Source of the DNA: Caryophanales bacterium UBA7581
Lineage (GTDB): Bacteria > Bacillota_I > Bacilli_A > RFN20 > CAG-826
NCBI GenBank assembly: GCA_002477825.1
Contig: DLKT01000044.1
Location: 1-54,389 of the forward strand
Direction of reading: 5' to 3'
DNA: 54,389 nucleotides
This document shows positions 22,880-31,463 of the stretch, piece after piece; position 1 is the stretch's first letter; every line of letters starts with the position of its first letter. Position numbers and translations under genes: made by a program. The notes under the pieces were generated by a model, which saw only the letters and a list, made by a program, of their open reading frames with translations, was not told where the DNA came from and did no database searches.

Positions 22880-23530
22880 ATGAAAGTGTTAATACAAGGT
22901 TATAGTGGAAAAACCGGTAGTGAAATCTATCATCTCTTTTTAGAAAAGGGTGTTTCGGTTTTAGGGGCCGATAAAGAAAAAGATATTTCAAATTTTTTTA
23001 ATGAAGATATTGGATTAATTATTGATTTTTCTTCTTTAGAAGGAACAAAAAAAGCTATACAAATGGCTTTAGAAAAAAGAATTCCTCTTTTAATAGGAAC
23101 TACAGGATTAAAAGAAGAAGAAATTCAAATATGGGATCAAGAAGCAAAAGAAAAAAAGATTCCCATTGTAATTCTAGAAAATTATTTATTATCTATGAGT
23201 TATTTAAAAGCTTTTTTAAAGAAACTTGCGCCAATCTTTCCTTCTATAAAAATAGAAGAAACACATCATATTTCTAAAAAAGATGCCCCAAGTGGAACCG
23301 CCTTGTTTTTGAAAGATAGTTTTCCTAGTTCTCAAGATATTGAAATTATTTCTCATCGCGTGAATGAATATCAATATGAGCATCGTATCCTCTTAAGAAA
23401 CGAGAACGAGGAATTAGAAATTATTCATCATACTTTTCATAAAAAAGCCTATGCGGAAGGCGTTTATGAAGTATTTTTATCATTAGATCAATATCGTCAT
23501 ACCTATGGAGTGATTCGAGAAAGGAAATAA
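22880..23530 (+). CDS. dapB: 4-hydroxy-tetrahydrodipicolinate reductase DapB
   Basis: A 216-residue enzyme of lysine and cell-wall diaminopimelate synthesis. The N-terminal nucleotide site (VLIQGYSGKTGSE), the IIDFSS and GTTGL motifs, and the DapB signature EETHHISKKDAPSGTA (catalytic His and Lys) are clear. It is shorter than the usual 240-270 residues, but the core motifs are kept. ATG 22880 follows GGAGGAA. It is two bases before cca and in the same order as in Bacillus. No dapA or dapD is in the window. Confidence 0.93.
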   Translation: MKVLIQGYSGKTGSEIYHLFLEKGVSVLGADKEKDISNFFNEDIGLIIDFSSLEGTKKAIQMALEKRIPLLIGTTGLKEEEIQIWDQEAKEKKIPIVILENYLLSMSYLKAFLKKLAPIFPSIKIEETHHISKKDAPSGTALFLKDSFPSSQDIEIISHRVNEYQYEHRILLRNENEELEIIHHTFHKKAYAEGVYEVFLSLDQYRHTYGVIRERK

Positions 23531-23532
23531 AA

Positions 23533-24231
23533 ATGGAGCAGTGGACGTATTTTCAAGAGTTAGCAACCTTATTTGAAGAAAATGGTTATCATCTTTATAT
23601 GGTCGGTGGTTCAACACGGGATTTTTTATTGCATAAAGAATCGGATGACTTAGATTTAACCACGAATGCCACTCCAGAAGAAATGTTAACATTTTTAAAA
23701 GACGCCCAAACCACTTTTATGCGTTTTGGAACCTTACGCTTATCCACTTCTTTTGGACATGTGGATATCACGACTTTTCGTTTAGAAAAAGGTTATGAAG
23801 ATTATCGTCATCCTACGAAAGTGGAATTTGTTCGTGAATTAAATGTAGACGCTAAAAGACGAGATTTTACCATCAATGCCATTTATATGGATTTCAATCA
23901 AAACATCATTGATCCTTTTAGTGGTCAAGATGATTTAGCTAAAGGTATTATTAAAGCAATAGGGGATCCTTATGTTCGTTTTAAAGAAGATCCTTTACGT
24001 ATTCTTAGGGCTGTTCGTTTTGCGATGCTTCTTCATTTTGATATAGAAAAAGAAACTCAATTAGCGATGATACAAGAAAAAGCTCTCATTTTAAATATGA
24101 ACCCACAAAAGGTGGAAGAAGAAGTAAGAAAAATGAAAAAAATATCAAGTACACAATATCTTTCTTTTTTAAAAAAATATGAACTTTTAAATGTACTTGA
24201 ACCTATCTTAAAGAAGATAGAAAAAAATTAA
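23533..24231 (+). CDS. cca: CCA tRNA nucleotidyltransferase-like protein, short
   Basis: A 232-residue protein with the head domain of class II tRNA nucleotidyltransferases: GGSTRDFLL (from about residue 25), the catalytic DLD (about 37-39), RRDFTINAIY (about 109-118) and EDPLRILRAVRFA. The C-terminal body and tail of the family (normally total 380-450 residues) are almost wholly missing after the neck, and no second frame continues it before dnaD at 24293. Both tRNA genes in the window encode CCA, so the enzyme would be used for repair, or this is a reduced form. It lies between dapB and dnaD, near where Bacillus carries cca. Confidence 0.85.
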   Translation: MEQWTYFQELATLFEENGYHLYMVGGSTRDFLLHKESDDLDLTTNATPEEMLTFLKDAQTTFMRFGTLRLSTSFGHVDITTFRLEKGYEDYRHPTKVEFVRELNVDAKRRDFTINAIYMDFNQNIIDPFSGQDDLAKGIIKAIGDPYVRFKEDPLRILRAVRFAMLLHFDIEKETQLAMIQEKALILNMNPQKVEEEVRKMKKISSTQYLSFLKKYELLNVLEPILKKIEKN

Positions 24232-24292
24232 GTGTTTTTTTATTTTTCTTTATCAAACTATGTTAGAATGAAAAAGATGGTGGTGAAGTAAG

Positions 24293-24952
24293 ATGAAGGA
24301 TTTATCTTTAATGGGCATTGATATGGAATATGTCCTATTAGAAAATTATAAAAAATTAGGAATAACCGAAACCGAATTAGCGGTTATTTTTATGATTCAA
24401 CATCTTTTAAAACAAGGAAATACATTGATTACGCAAGAGTTATTAGCGTTAAAAATGACACTTTCAATTCAAGATATTGATCAAGTTTTATCACATTTAT
24501 TATCGAAACGTCTCATTGAATTTGAAAGCGATAATGGAGAAATGAGAACCACTTTAAAACCATTAGAACTTCGTTTATACCGCGAATTTGAAGTGGCGTT
24601 ATTAAAAAGAAGAGAAGAATCTTTAGAAAAAGGTTTTGATGCCCAAGTGCAAAATATTTATGGTGTTTTTGAAAAAGAATTTGGTCGCACTCTTTCTCCC
24701 GCTGAATTTCAAAAAATTCGGGAATGGATTAGTTTAGGCTATGAAGAAGATGTCATTATTGATGCCCTCCATGAAGCGTTGGACGCTAATAAAAAATCCA
24801 TCCGTTCCATCGATAAAATTTTATTAAAAAAGACGGCAAGAAAAGATATCCAAAAAGAAGGTTATTCTGCCATTAGTGAAGGTTGGAATAAAGATATCGA
24901 AAAGACCATTCAAATTGCCTCTGAAAAATGGGTTAATGATGATGACGAATAA
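24293..24952 (+). CDS. dnaD: DnaD-like replication initiation protein
   Basis: A 219-residue protein. The N-terminal winged helix (about 20-95) resembles DnaD domain 1, and the C-terminal DnaB_2/DnaD domain (about 120-195) contains the conserved YE-x-I-x-x-ALxxA pattern seen as GYEEDVIIDALHEALD. DnaD helps load the replicative helicase at the origin or at stalled forks in Firmicutes. The neighbour nth is the same as in Bacillus. Its end overlaps the start of nth by 11 bp, so the two are translationally coupled. A possible promoter -10 TTAGAATG lies before it, but it is weak. Confidence 0.87.
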   Translation: MKDLSLMGIDMEYVLLENYKKLGITETELAVIFMIQHLLKQGNTLITQELLALKMTLSIQDIDQVLSHLLSKRLIEFESDNGEMRTTLKPLELRLYREFEVALLKRREESLEKGFDAQVQNIYGVFEKEFGRTLSPAEFQKIREWISLGYEEDVIIDALHEALDANKKSIRSIDKILLKKTARKDIQKEGYSAISEGWNKDIEKTIQIASEKWVNDDDE

Positions 24953-25571
24953 AATAGAAGCCATCACTGAATTCTTTGATGAACTGTTTCCAAATGCGGG
25001 TTGTGAACTCATTTATCATCAAGATTATGAACTTGTCATTGCGGTCATGTTGAGTGCGCAGACTACCGATAAAAGTGTGAATCGAGTAACAAGTGTATTG
25101 TTTTCTAAGTACCCGACTCTAGTTAGTTTAGCTAATGCAGAAGTGGGGGATATTGAAGATATTATTCATACCATTGGTATGTTTCGCCAAAAAGCCAAAC
25201 ACGTCAAACAAATTGCAATTGATTTATTAACACGCTTCAATGGAAAAGTACCAGAAAGCAAAGAAGACTTAATGACTTTAAGCGGAGTAGGTAATAAAAC
25301 TGCGAATGTAGTCCGTGCAGAACTCTTTTATTTTCCGGAATTTGCCGTAGATACGCATGTGGAACGCATTGCAAAACGCTTAGGATTAGCGAAAGAAAAA
25401 GATAGTGTTACTCAAGTTGAAAAGCGTTTAAAAAAGGTCTTTAAAGAAGAACGATATATATTAACGCATCATCAAATGATTCATTTTGGACGTTATTTCT
25501 GTAAAGCAAAAAATCCAAGTTGTGCATCCTGTAAATTAACAGGCTTCTGCCGCTATAAATCAAATTCATAA
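24942..25571 (+). CDS. nth: Endonuclease III (Nth), base excision repair
   Basis: A 209-residue DNA glycosylase/AP lyase that removes oxidised pyrimidines. The helix-hairpin-helix LSGVGNKTANVVRAE contains the catalytic Lys, the catalytic Asp is in AVDTHVERIAKRLGL, and the C-terminal [4Fe-4S] loop is C-x6-C-x2-C-x5-C (CKAKNPSCASCKLTGFC). Three ATG codons follow each other at 24936, 24939 and 24942; I take the last, though any could start. They lie inside the end of dnaD. Its 3' end overlaps the end of the opposite-strand PBP gene by 19 bp. Confidence 0.94.
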   Translation: MTNKIEAITEFFDELFPNAGCELIYHQDYELVIAVMLSAQTTDKSVNRVTSVLFSKYPTLVSLANAEVGDIEDIIHTIGMFRQKAKHVKQIAIDLLTRFNGKVPESKEDLMTLSGVGNKTANVVRAELFYFPEFAVDTHVERIAKRLGLAKEKDSVTQVEKRLKKVFKEERYILTHHQMIHFGRYFCKAKNPSCASCKLTGFCRYKSNS

Positions 25572-27868
25572 GGCGTTCCTTGAACGTCTTTTTTGTTTTC
25601 AAAAGAAGGAATAATCTTGATTTTTTTAATGCGCTCATCATAAGGAAGAATGAATTTGTTTTCTTTGGTAAAATAAGAGAAGAATTGCTCATCTATTGTA
25701 TATTGGATTAAAAAACCGCGTTCACCAAAAATCTTGGTGTAATCAAAAACATGCTCTTTTTCTTGATCATAAAGCCATTCAAGCTGTAATTCATTATCGT
25801 AAACAAAACCATGGCTTTGATGAATGGTAGGAAAATAAGGATCTTCTAATATTTGGGTGGGTACTTCATTTTCATAAAAATAGCCTTGCATTTGATAATA
25901 ACTAGGGATATATGCGTTAGGTAAATAATAGCCATCGCAACCTTTGGTTACGGTAACAGGGACTAAGCTAGAAGGCGCTTTTAATCCTTTCTTCTTTAAG
26001 CTAATACTTTCCATTACTTCTTGAAAGATAAGTTTAGGTACTTTTCTACGACTATCGCCTTTACTAAAATAGTGATGATCACTTTTTTCGGCGTGATCAA
26101 AACCACTCCAAACCGCTAAAGAGTAATCTAAAGAAAAGCCGCAAATCCAACTATCTTTATCACTCGAAAGCGGATAGTTAAGTAAAGAAGCCGCTCTTTC
26201 ATCATAACCATTCGTTCCTGTTTTCGCACCAATGGCGACATTATTAACGCGAACAACACCAATATGATAATAGTCTTTTTCTACGACTTGAATTAAAGAA
26301 GAAGCAATTTGAAAAGCACTTTCTTCACTGACGATTTTTTTCGTAGATAAATCTCGTTGATAAATGATTTCTCCCGTTTCCATATTACGAATATAAGAAA
26401 TCGTTGAAGGTTTAATATATTGTCCTTTTCTTAATAAAACAGAATATGCTCCTGCTAAATTCGTTGGAGAAGTTCCATACGTCATTCCGCCAATCCCATA
26501 AGGGAGAGCAAAAGGACCTTCATCCATTATACCGATATCTTTTAAATGTTGTTCTAAAGCTTTTCTTCCAATTTTCTTTTCGACTTTTTCTAAGGTGTAT
26601 AAAGCAGAAGTGTTTTTAGAATAACCTAAAGCATCCACTAAAGAAATATAACCAGCATAGGATTTATCAGCATTCTGTACGGTTATTGAAGTATTCGGAT
26701 ACGTATAAGGTGCATCGAGCACGTTAGTAGCGCTATTATAGTGAAGATGTTCAGCCGCTAAAAGATAACCAAATATAGGTTTCATGGTACTTGCGGGTTG
26801 TCTTTTTAAATTATAAGCACGATTAAAGATACGAGAGCCATTATAGTTTCTTCCCCCAATCACGCCCACTAAAGCGCCATCTTCATTCCGCACGACACTT
26901 GCACCAATTTGTTGATCTTCATCAGTAAAAGTTATGACATTTCCTTTTTGAATTTCATCTAAATGTAATTGTAAAGAACTATCTAAATAGGTATGAATTT
27001 CTAAAGGAACTTTATATGGATCTAGGCCTGTATATTCATTAATTTCTTGATAAACGATATCTAAATAACTCTGAAAACGATAAGTAGGTTCTTCATATAA
27101 TTCACCCGGTTGAATAACGATATCTTCAATTTGTGTAGCGACGACACTTCGATAAACTTTTTCATCAATAAACCCGTATTCTTTCATTTTTTTGGCTACT
27201 AAATTTTTGCGATTTTGAATACGATCGGGGTATTTAAAGGGATTATAATAACTTGCTGATTTAACGACTGCTGCTAAAACACAAGCTTCCGGTAAATTGA
27301 TTAAAGAAATATCTTTTCCGAAGTAACGTTTACTAGCATATTGCACACCAGGAATGGATTGCTCAAAATAAATATAATTAAAATATAAAGTTAATATTTC
27401 TTCTTTTGTTAGTTCTTTTTCAATTTGTAAAGCTAAATACGCTTCTTGAATTTTTCTTTTATAGGATTGCTCATTCGTTAAAATCATATTTTTAATAAGT
27501 TGCTGTGTAATCGTCGATCCACCTTGCGTAGAAGAGGAGGTGAGATTATGAAGAAATGCTTTAAAAGTCCGTCCGGCATCGACACCAGGATGAGAAAAGA
27601 AGTGAATATCTTCTATAGAAAGAAGGGCTTGTACTAAAACAGGTGGAATCTGTTCATAAGTGACATATTCTTCTTTGGTTTCACCAAATACTTCGACTAA
27701 GTTTCCTTCTTCATCATAGATGGTACTTTTGGGTTGATTTTTTAAAGAAGCAATGCGAATGGAAGGAACACCTTGTAACGATTTGTAAACAAAAACGCTA
27801 GCACTGCTAGCGATTAAAATAACAAATAAAGTACAAAAATAAACAAAAAATTTAAGAATTTTCTTCAT
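25553..27868 (-). CDS. Class A penicillin-binding protein (PBP1-like)
   Basis: A 771-residue bifunctional peptidoglycan synthase. An N-terminal membrane anchor (about 6-27) is followed by a GT51 glycosyltransferase domain with EDIHFFSHPGVD and GGSTITQQLIKN. The transpeptidase domain carries the catalytic Ser in STMKP, SKN and KTG (GAKTGTNG). The start is the ATG at 27868 after GAGG on the minus strand; the ATG at 27883 overlaps that site. It overlaps the recU end by 17 bp, the same recU-ponA pairing as Bacillus. No PASTA domain is visible; the C-terminus has a short extension. Confidence 0.94.
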   Translation of the reverse strand: MKKILKFFVYFCTLFVILIASSASVFVYKSLQGVPSIRIASLKNQPKSTIYDEEGNLVEVFGETKEEYVTYEQIPPVLVQALLSIEDIHFFSHPGVDAGRTFKAFLHNLTSSSTQGGSTITQQLIKNMILTNEQSYKRKIQEAYLALQIEKELTKEEILTLYFNYIYFEQSIPGVQYASKRYFGKDISLINLPEACVLAAVVKSASYYNPFKYPDRIQNRKNLVAKKMKEYGFIDEKVYRSVVATQIEDIVIQPGELYEEPTYRFQSYLDIVYQEINEYTGLDPYKVPLEIHTYLDSSLQLHLDEIQKGNVITFTDEDQQIGASVVRNEDGALVGVIGGRNYNGSRIFNRAYNLKRQPASTMKPIFGYLLAAEHLHYNSATNVLDAPYTYPNTSITVQNADKSYAGYISLVDALGYSKNTSALYTLEKVEKKIGRKALEQHLKDIGIMDEGPFALPYGIGGMTYGTSPTNLAGAYSVLLRKGQYIKPSTISYIRNMETGEIIYQRDLSTKKIVSEESAFQIASSLIQVVEKDYYHIGVVRVNNVAIGAKTGTNGYDERAASLLNYPLSSDKDSWICGFSLDYSLAVWSGFDHAEKSDHHYFSKGDSRRKVPKLIFQEVMESISLKKKGLKAPSSLVPVTVTKGCDGYYLPNAYIPSYYQMQGYFYENEVPTQILEDPYFPTIHQSHGFVYDNELQLEWLYDQEKEHVFDYTKIFGERGFLIQYTIDEQFFSYFTKENKFILPYDERIKKIKIIPSFENKKDVQGTPYEFDL
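25571..25594 (+). terminator. Terminator of dnaD-nth inside the PBP gene end
   Basis: Stem AGGCGTTC / GAACGTCT (one G-U pair), loop CTT and a T run. On the minus strand this sequence is coding for the last residues of the PBP. Confidence 0.8.
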
Positions 27869-28457
27869 GGAAATATACCTCATCCATCGTCTTTAAATAA
27901 TCTAGACGAGGGGCATAGCCTTGAGGGACGAGGTGACCATTTTTCCGTAAATCTTGAAAAGTAATGGATTTTCTTTTTCCATGCAAATATTGTTCAATAA
28001 TAAATTTAGCATCGAGAAGATAAATTTCATCATAAAGAACTAAATTGATTAAGAAGAAGGCAATACCGCCTTGTTCTAGCACCATGGAAAGATGCTCAAT
28101 TTGGTGTGGGTAAATATTGTGAAGCGGAAAGGAAGTCTTTGAGCGACAACTTTTGGCTTCAAAATCAACATACTTTCCTTTATAGACACCATTATAGTCT
28201 GTCGTTGATTGCGTTTCAAAATAAGCATCCACAATATGGGCACCACGAGAGTAATCCACTTTTACAATATTAATAGGGGTAGGTCTTTTCGTAATTAACG
28301 CTCGATGATTGTCGCGGTAATAAGTATTGCTTTGATTGATATCAAATTCAAAGTCCATACCACGATTTGCAGCACTGGCTAAAACTCGCTTTTCTTTTGG
28401 TTCTTGTTTCGGCGCAATAGCGGTTAAACCTTTGCTGCCATTAGGATAGCGAATCAT
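27852..28457 (-). CDS. recU: Holliday junction resolvase RecU
   Basis: A 201-residue resolvase of Firmicutes. The N-terminal RGMDFE, NTYYRDNHRALITKRPTP motif and the active-site TTDYNGVYKGKYVDFEAKS are conserved, with the Asp/Glu/Lys of the metal-dependent nuclease fold. RecU cuts Holliday junctions in recombination and chromosome segregation and helps load RecA. AAGGAGG stands in front of the ATG. It is co-transcribed with the PBP gene, and likely with the exonuclease gene 45 bp upstream. Confidence 0.95.
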   Translation of the reverse strand: MIRYPNGSKGLTAIAPKQEPKEKRVLASAANRGMDFEFDINQSNTYYRDNHRALITKRPTPINIVKVDYSRGAHIVDAYFETQSTTDYNGVYKGKYVDFEAKSCRSKTSFPLHNIYPHQIEHLSMVLEQGGIAFFLINLVLYDEIYLLDAKFIIEQYLHGKRKSITFQDLRKNGHLVPQGYAPRLDYLKTMDEVYFHEENS

Positions 28458-28502
28458 ATAGCGTTACCTCCTTAGCTTTCCCACGCTTATTATGCGCAAG
28501 AT

Positions 28503-29228
28503 TTATCCGATATATTCATGAAGAGATTGAATAAATTCTACAGAACTTACGTCTTTTCCATCCATTAAGTCTTTAATCGCCCTTTTTACCGGCTCAGGCA
28601 TGGATTTATAATGCATTAGTAATTTTTTATATTCTTCAAATACGACATCTTTTTGTTCAATCATGGCTTGATAGACAAGTCGTAAATGTTGAGCGTCAGT
28701 TAATGGGTCATGTGGTTCACCCACTAAATCGATATGAAATACATTTAAACAGTTAAGTAAAGAAAGAGGATTAGTGTTTTCATCACGAATAAATTGCGAA
28801 ATCACCATGGATAAATCAATCGTATTTTTAATCATAAATTCACAGAAATCGTGATCAGCATCGGGTGATTGTTCTAAAGATTTAGCTAAAATCCGTAAAT
28901 CATGCGTACCGAAAGTCATAAAGCAAACACGCGATAAAAAATGTCCACAATACTTTTTGATTTTCTTTAAAGCATCTTTATAACTGATGCCTTCTTTATC
29001 TAATAATTCTTGATGAATGCCAGTAAGACCAACGACATAATGACCAATTTTATTTTTAGCTTTTACATAACTTTTAATGCCTTTATAAACTTTTTTAACT
29101 TTGTAGTTTTTATCTAAATCCACGCGAACGGCACCAAAAGCAATCATTTCATGAGAGAATTGGGTGCCTTCTAAGTCTAGAAAGATGATGGTTTTACGTT
29201 TTCCTATTAATTTAAAAAGACTCTTCAT
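28503..29228 (-). CDS. DEDDh-type 3'-5' exonuclease
   Basis: A 241-residue protein with the DEDDh exonuclease signature: DLEGT (Asp and Glu, about 18-22), the middle Asp in FGTHDLRIL, and HDPLTDAQH (His and Asp near 195). It resembles the proofreading DnaQ-like/KapD group. It probably trims RNA or DNA ends in the cytosol. On the minus strand a -10 TATAAT and AAGGTGG lie in front of the ATG, so this gene would start the exonuclease-recU-PBP operon. The C-terminal 40 residues are helical and unassigned. Confidence 0.85.
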   Translation of the reverse strand: MKSLFKLIGKRKTIIFLDLEGTQFSHEMIAFGAVRVDLDKNYKVKKVYKGIKSYVKAKNKIGHYVVGLTGIHQELLDKEGISYKDALKKIKKYCGHFLSRVCFMTFGTHDLRILAKSLEQSPDADHDFCEFMIKNTIDLSMVISQFIRDENTNPLSLLNCLNVFHIDLVGEPHDPLTDAQHLRLVYQAMIEQKDVVFEEYKKLLMHYKSMPEPVKRAIKDLMDGKDVSSVEFIQSLHEYIG

Positions 29229-29361
29229 ATGTAAAATCCACCTTTCAAATATTTATTATAACATAGATAAGTATAAATGAGCGGAGGAAACTCACAATTT
29301 ATAGAAAAAAGCATAAGCATAATTGACCCCTATTTTAGGGGTGAAGTGTGAGGTGAAAACG

Positions 29362-29817
29362 ATGAGAAATCAACGTTGTTGCTGTTGTCGCCCTGTCGTA
29401 CAAGATACCATGCCCCGCTGTGGCGTGGAAGTGGTTTTAGATTCGGATGTTTATTGCACAAAAGTTTGTAATACCGTTACCTTTACCGCTACGGTGGTAA
29501 ATAACTCCGGTATGACTTTAAACTGCTGTGCTTTAGATTTAAATGTAAATCCATCTTTGTGCATTAATCCTGAGACGATTACATTAAATGGTACGGCGGT
29601 AGAAAACGCCAATCCTAACTATGTAAATATTGGTACGGTTGAAGCAGGTGGAACGGCAGTGGTTACTTTCCAAGCTACGGTTATGGAATGTCGCCGTTAT
29701 ATCCGTTCAAAAGTGTTATGCTCCTTTATGGTTTGTTGCTGTTTAGAACCACGCTGCATGAACATACCAAGTAATATTGATTGTATCCAGGTTTGTTGTT
29801 GCTGCTGCAATGGCTAG
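29362..29817 (+). CDS. Cysteine-rich DUF11-like protein, possible spore-surface protein
   Basis: A 151-residue protein with 22 cysteines, including a CCCC near the start, CCC near the end and a terminal CCCCC. Between them lies one beta-sandwich repeat of the DUF11 type (conserved VTFTATVVNNSG, then NIGTVEAGGTAVVTFQATV). No signal peptide is visible. Cys-rich proteins of this kind are found in spore coats and exosporia of Bacilli, where they crosslink; here the assignment is inferred from composition and from cotE and spoVS elsewhere in the window. ATG 29362 follows GAGGTG. A 17-bp inverted repeat (29326-29342) lies just upstream. Confidence 0.75.
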   Translation: MRNQRCCCCRPVVQDTMPRCGVEVVLDSDVYCTKVCNTVTFTATVVNNSGMTLNCCALDLNVNPSLCINPETITLNGTAVENANPNYVNIGTVEAGGTAVVTFQATVMECRRYIRSKVLCSFMVCCCLEPRCMNIPSNIDCIQVCCCCCNG

Positions 29818-29845
29818 GGACAATAAAAAACGTTAATCTTTCTAG

Positions 29846-29874
29846 AGGAATCGATTTCGGTCGATTCCTTTTTT
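29846..29874 (+). terminator. Terminator after the cysteine-rich gene
   Basis: Perfect 9-bp stem AGGAATCGA / TCGATTCCT, loop TTTCGG and a T run. Confidence 0.88.
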
Positions 29875-29875
29875 G

Positions 29876-29895
29876 CTAGAAAATATATTTTCTAG
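29876..29895. repeat. 20-bp perfect palindrome
   Basis: CTAGAAAATA is followed directly by its reverse complement. It lies between the terminator and the gpsB promoter, with the -35 38 bp downstream. It could be a binding site of a dimeric regulator, or a structure-forming sequence. Confidence 0.5.
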
Positions 29896-29932
29896 AAATA
29901 AAAAAAGCTGAAAAATTTTCCCTGTGTATAGG

Positions 29933-29961
29933 TTGTTTATTCATATGATTTCCTTTATAAT
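29933..29961 (+). promoter_or_regulatory. Promoter of gpsB (and perhaps rnpB)
   Basis: -35 TTGTTT (29933-29938), 17-bp spacer, -10 TATAAT (29956-29961). Confidence 0.7.
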
Positions 29962-29987
29962 ATATTCAAAAGAAAGGAAGTTTTTTT

Positions 29988-30449
29988 ATGCCCTTAAAAT
30001 TCACGCCCAATCTCATACTTAAAGCTAAATTTTCAGGTGTAGAAAAAGGCTATGACCCTCTTGAAGTAGATGAATTTCTTGATGAAATCATCAAAGATTA
30101 TCAACAATTTACTCCCATTTTAGAGAAAATGGAGGAGCAAGAAGCAACGATTTCTAAACAAAAAGCAGAAATTGAAAAATCAAAAAAAGACCTTCTTGAC
30201 GCCCAAAGTAAAATCAAAAAAATGGAGGAAGAGCAATTAGATTTAGAGGCAGAACTTTCTTTTCAAAAAAGCCGTATTGAAAAGGCTTTAAAAAAATACC
30301 ACGAACTTGGTGAAGTGGATACGTTGATTGGCTATTTAAATTATATTGCTGCTTTAGAGACTGAATTAACAGCGATGGGCGGGGATGTAAGAAAATGCAA
30401 AGCAAATTGCAACCGTAAAGCCATTCAAATCACCAAAAAAAGTAAATAA
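29988..30449 (+). CDS. gpsB: GpsB/DivIVA-family cell division protein
   Basis: A 153-residue protein. The N-terminal DivIVA membrane-targeting domain is recognised by F-x-x-x-x-x-GYDPLEVDEFLDEI, followed by a coiled coil (about 45-115). GpsB moves with the division site and couples it to cell-wall synthesis by PBP1-type enzymes. It is longer than Bacillus GpsB, with an extra C-terminal tail rich in Lys. The gpsB-rnpB adjacency is the Bacillus arrangement and supports the name. DivIVA proper is an alternative. RBS AAAGGAAG precedes ATG 29988. Confidence 0.82.
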   Translation: MPLKFTPNLILKAKFSGVEKGYDPLEVDEFLDEIIKDYQQFTPILEKMEEQEATISKQKAEIEKSKKDLLDAQSKIKKMEEEQLDLEAELSFQKSRIEKALKKYHELGEVDTLIGYLNYIAALETELTAMGGDVRKCKANCNRKAIQITKKSK

Positions 30450-30451
30450 AA

Positions 30452-30803
30452 TACCTTCGATCTGGATAATTGCTGATGCCTTGAGCATTAGAGGAAAGTC
30501 CATGCTCGCACCATCTGCGATGATGGTAGTGTTTGCGCTAGCGGAAAAAATAACGCTAGGTATATGGGAGCATATAACGGCGAATTAATACCTAAGTTGC
30601 TTTGCAATACGGTAAAGATTCTGAAAGTGCCACAGTGACGTAGTTTATTGGAAACAATAAAGTGGAACGCGGTAAACCCCACAAGCGAGAAACCCAAATT
30701 TGGTAGGGGAGGTTTTATAGAAGAATTGAATTCTATAAAGCATGCAGCAATGCATAGATAAATAGTTATCCTAGACAAAACATGGCTTACAGGATCGAGG
30801 ACT
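30452..30803 (+). ncRNA. rnpB: RNase P RNA (class B)
   Basis: The catalytic RNA that matures the 5' ends of tRNAs. The conserved core is visible: GAGGAAAGTCCATGCTCGCA (30490 on), CAGTGACG, GGTAAACCCC, and TTGGTAGGGGAGG, and the distal GACAAAACATGGCTTACAGG. The 5' strand CTTCGATC (30455-30462) pairs with GATCGAGG (30793-30800) as helix P1. The layout is that of the Bacillus-type RNA. It starts within a few bases of the gpsB stop and is followed by pgsA 25 bp later. The exact ends are uncertain by a few bases. Confidence 0.95.
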
Positions 30804-30827
30804 CACTAAAAAAGGAGAATTTGCAAA

Positions 30828-31463
30828 ATGAATTTACCCAATAAAATTACAACCTTCCGTATGATTATGGTCGGCGTCATCTTCTTATTATTAGTTGTTA
30901 GTTATGGCGCAAATATTGCTTGGCCTGTTTATGGAAGTTTTGATGGCTATCACATTAGTTTATTGAACATTATTGTTTGTGCACTTTTTTTAATCGCTAG
31001 CTTTTCGGATTTCTTAGATGGACATATTGCTAGAAAATATAATTTAGTCACGACCTATGGTAAATTCATGGATCCGATTGCTGATAAATTATTAGTGGAT
31101 GTGCTTTTATTGTTCTATGCTTTACCCATGACTGAATATGGCTTTGGCTTAACGGGCAAAACCGGTGTTCCAATGGTCGTTGTGATTATTATGATTTGCC
31201 GTGACTTATGTGTAGATGCGATTCGTTTATTAGGTATGGAAAAACAAGTCGTTATTCAAGCTCGTTATGCCGGAAAAGTAAAAACCGTTTTACAAATGAT
31301 TGCGTTAACCTGTGTTTTATTAAATAACTTCCCATTTGCGTTCTTCTTGTGGAAGATTAATGTCGCTAATTTGCTATGTTATTTGGCAGGCGTTGCTTCG
31401 TTAGTTTCTTTAGTAGATTATTTTGTGGTCAATCGTAAAGTATTTCAAGGTGATGAAAAATGA
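30828..31463 (+). CDS. pgsA: CDP-diacylglycerol-glycerol-3-phosphate phosphatidyltransferase PgsA
   Basis: A 211-residue membrane enzyme making phosphatidylglycerol phosphate. The CDP-alcohol phosphotransferase signature D-G-x2-A-R-x8-G-x3-D-x3-D is present (DGHIARKYNLVTTYGKFMDP and IADK). About six hydrophobic segments. It begins after AAAGGAG, and its last four bases overlap the pncC start (ATGA). This pgsA-cinA-recA order is conserved in Bacilli. Confidence 0.95.
   Translation: MNLPNKITTFRMIMVGVIFLLLVVSYGANIAWPVYGSFDGYHISLLNIIVCALFLIASFSDFLDGHIARKYNLVTTYGKFMDPIADKLLVDVLLLFYALPMTEYGFGLTGKTGVPMVVVIIMICRDLCVDAIRLLGMEKQVVIQARYAGKVKTVLQMIALTCVLLNNFPFAFFLWKINVANLLCYLAGVASLVSLVDYFVVNRKVFQGDEK

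Noticed and set aside
30214..30778. Minus-strand frames over gpsB and rnpB
   Set aside because: The region is explained by gpsB and RNase P RNA on the plus strand.
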